DNA of 64,000 bases from Cryptomeria japonica (lineage: Eukaryota; Streptophyta; Pinopsida; Cupressales; Cupressaceae): positions 50,129,136 to 50,193,135 of the forward strand of contig NC_081414.1 in assembly GCF_030272615.1 (NCBI RefSeq), in the 5' to 3' direction. The number at the start of each line of letters is the position of its first letter. The first letter of the stretch is position 1. Of this stretch, positions 63,741 to 64,000 are shown one piece after another. Below the pieces are notes generated by a model. The model did not search any database, had not been told where the DNA came from, and was given only the letters and a program-made list of their open reading frames with translations. A program made the translations under genes and the position numbers.

Positions 63741-64000
63741 TATCTCTATAAGAAGTGAAAACATAGTGAATAATTATTTTTAACATCACATTAAATGCTA
63801 TTTTAGTTAACGAGGCTGTAGGTGGCATGCTATATTTTAAATTCTAGTCAAAATCCTGGAGAGGTTTTCAATGAAGGTGGAGTTTTGTGTTGAGAAACTG
63901 AAATGTAGGAAACATTATCAGACATTTTTTCGATTCCCTCAATCATTATGGAAAGAAATCTCATGTGGGACATGCTAGCCTCAATGAAAATGTAGAGTCA

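Overview
The window is a piece of a very large plant nuclear genome, most likely a gymnosperm (conifer or relative). The clues are one conserved plant gene stretched over more than 43 kb by introns of 8.5, 13.5 and 19.8 kb, and introns filled with old, nested, stop-ridden retrotransposons and hAT elements. The species call is inference. No bacterial-type operon, CRISPR locus, rRNA or intact tRNA gene was seen.

Host gene. Seven exons on the + strand (19468-19585, 19867-19963, 28514-28620, 42095-42217, 42712-42865, 62659-62719, 62970-63355) join in frame, each with GT..AG borders, into about 348 residues of a FAM91 (FAM91A1-like) protein. It starts within the N-terminal FAM91_N region and runs on past the window. 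The true first exon is not in the window, so 1-19467 reads as upstream intron. Everything else lies in introns or that upstream intron.

1-19.4 kb. An LTR family here called Z (1162-2323) and a repeat called X (2324-2664) lie next to the 3' part of a minus-strand Ty1/copia element (Copia-1, 2789-12654, PBS and 5' LTR at the right). A truncated hAT element (hAT-1, 3302-8285) sits in Copia-1 and itself carries a 1747-bp solo LTR with a 5-bp target duplication. A Ty3 remnant follows, then a non-autonomous hAT (13234-14576) and a 4-kb hAT (hAT-2, 14679-18718), both with perfect 8-bp duplications.

19.9-28.5 kb. A SINE-like unit, then a minus-strand Ty3/gypsy (gag-PR-RT) cut by a solo LTR whose removal restores the protease reading frame.

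28.6-42.1 kb. A gutted copia shell (29561-37349) holds a Z LTR, an X copy, a solo LTR and the most unusual object of the window: 17 copies of a 41-bp near-perfect palindrome spaced mostly 166 or 175-177 bp apart (31450-34197). Next comes a terminal-inverted-repeat element with an 8-bp duplication (38233-41245) carrying a 5'-truncated LINE.

42.9-62.7 kb. A tRNA-derived SINE, a solo LTR, a 12.3-kb Ty3/gypsy shell (47628-59914) with degenerate gag and protease plus several nested insertions, an AT-rich inverted-repeat element with 261-bp tandem units, and another solo LTR. No transposon protein found is intact; the LINE has the longest open segment.
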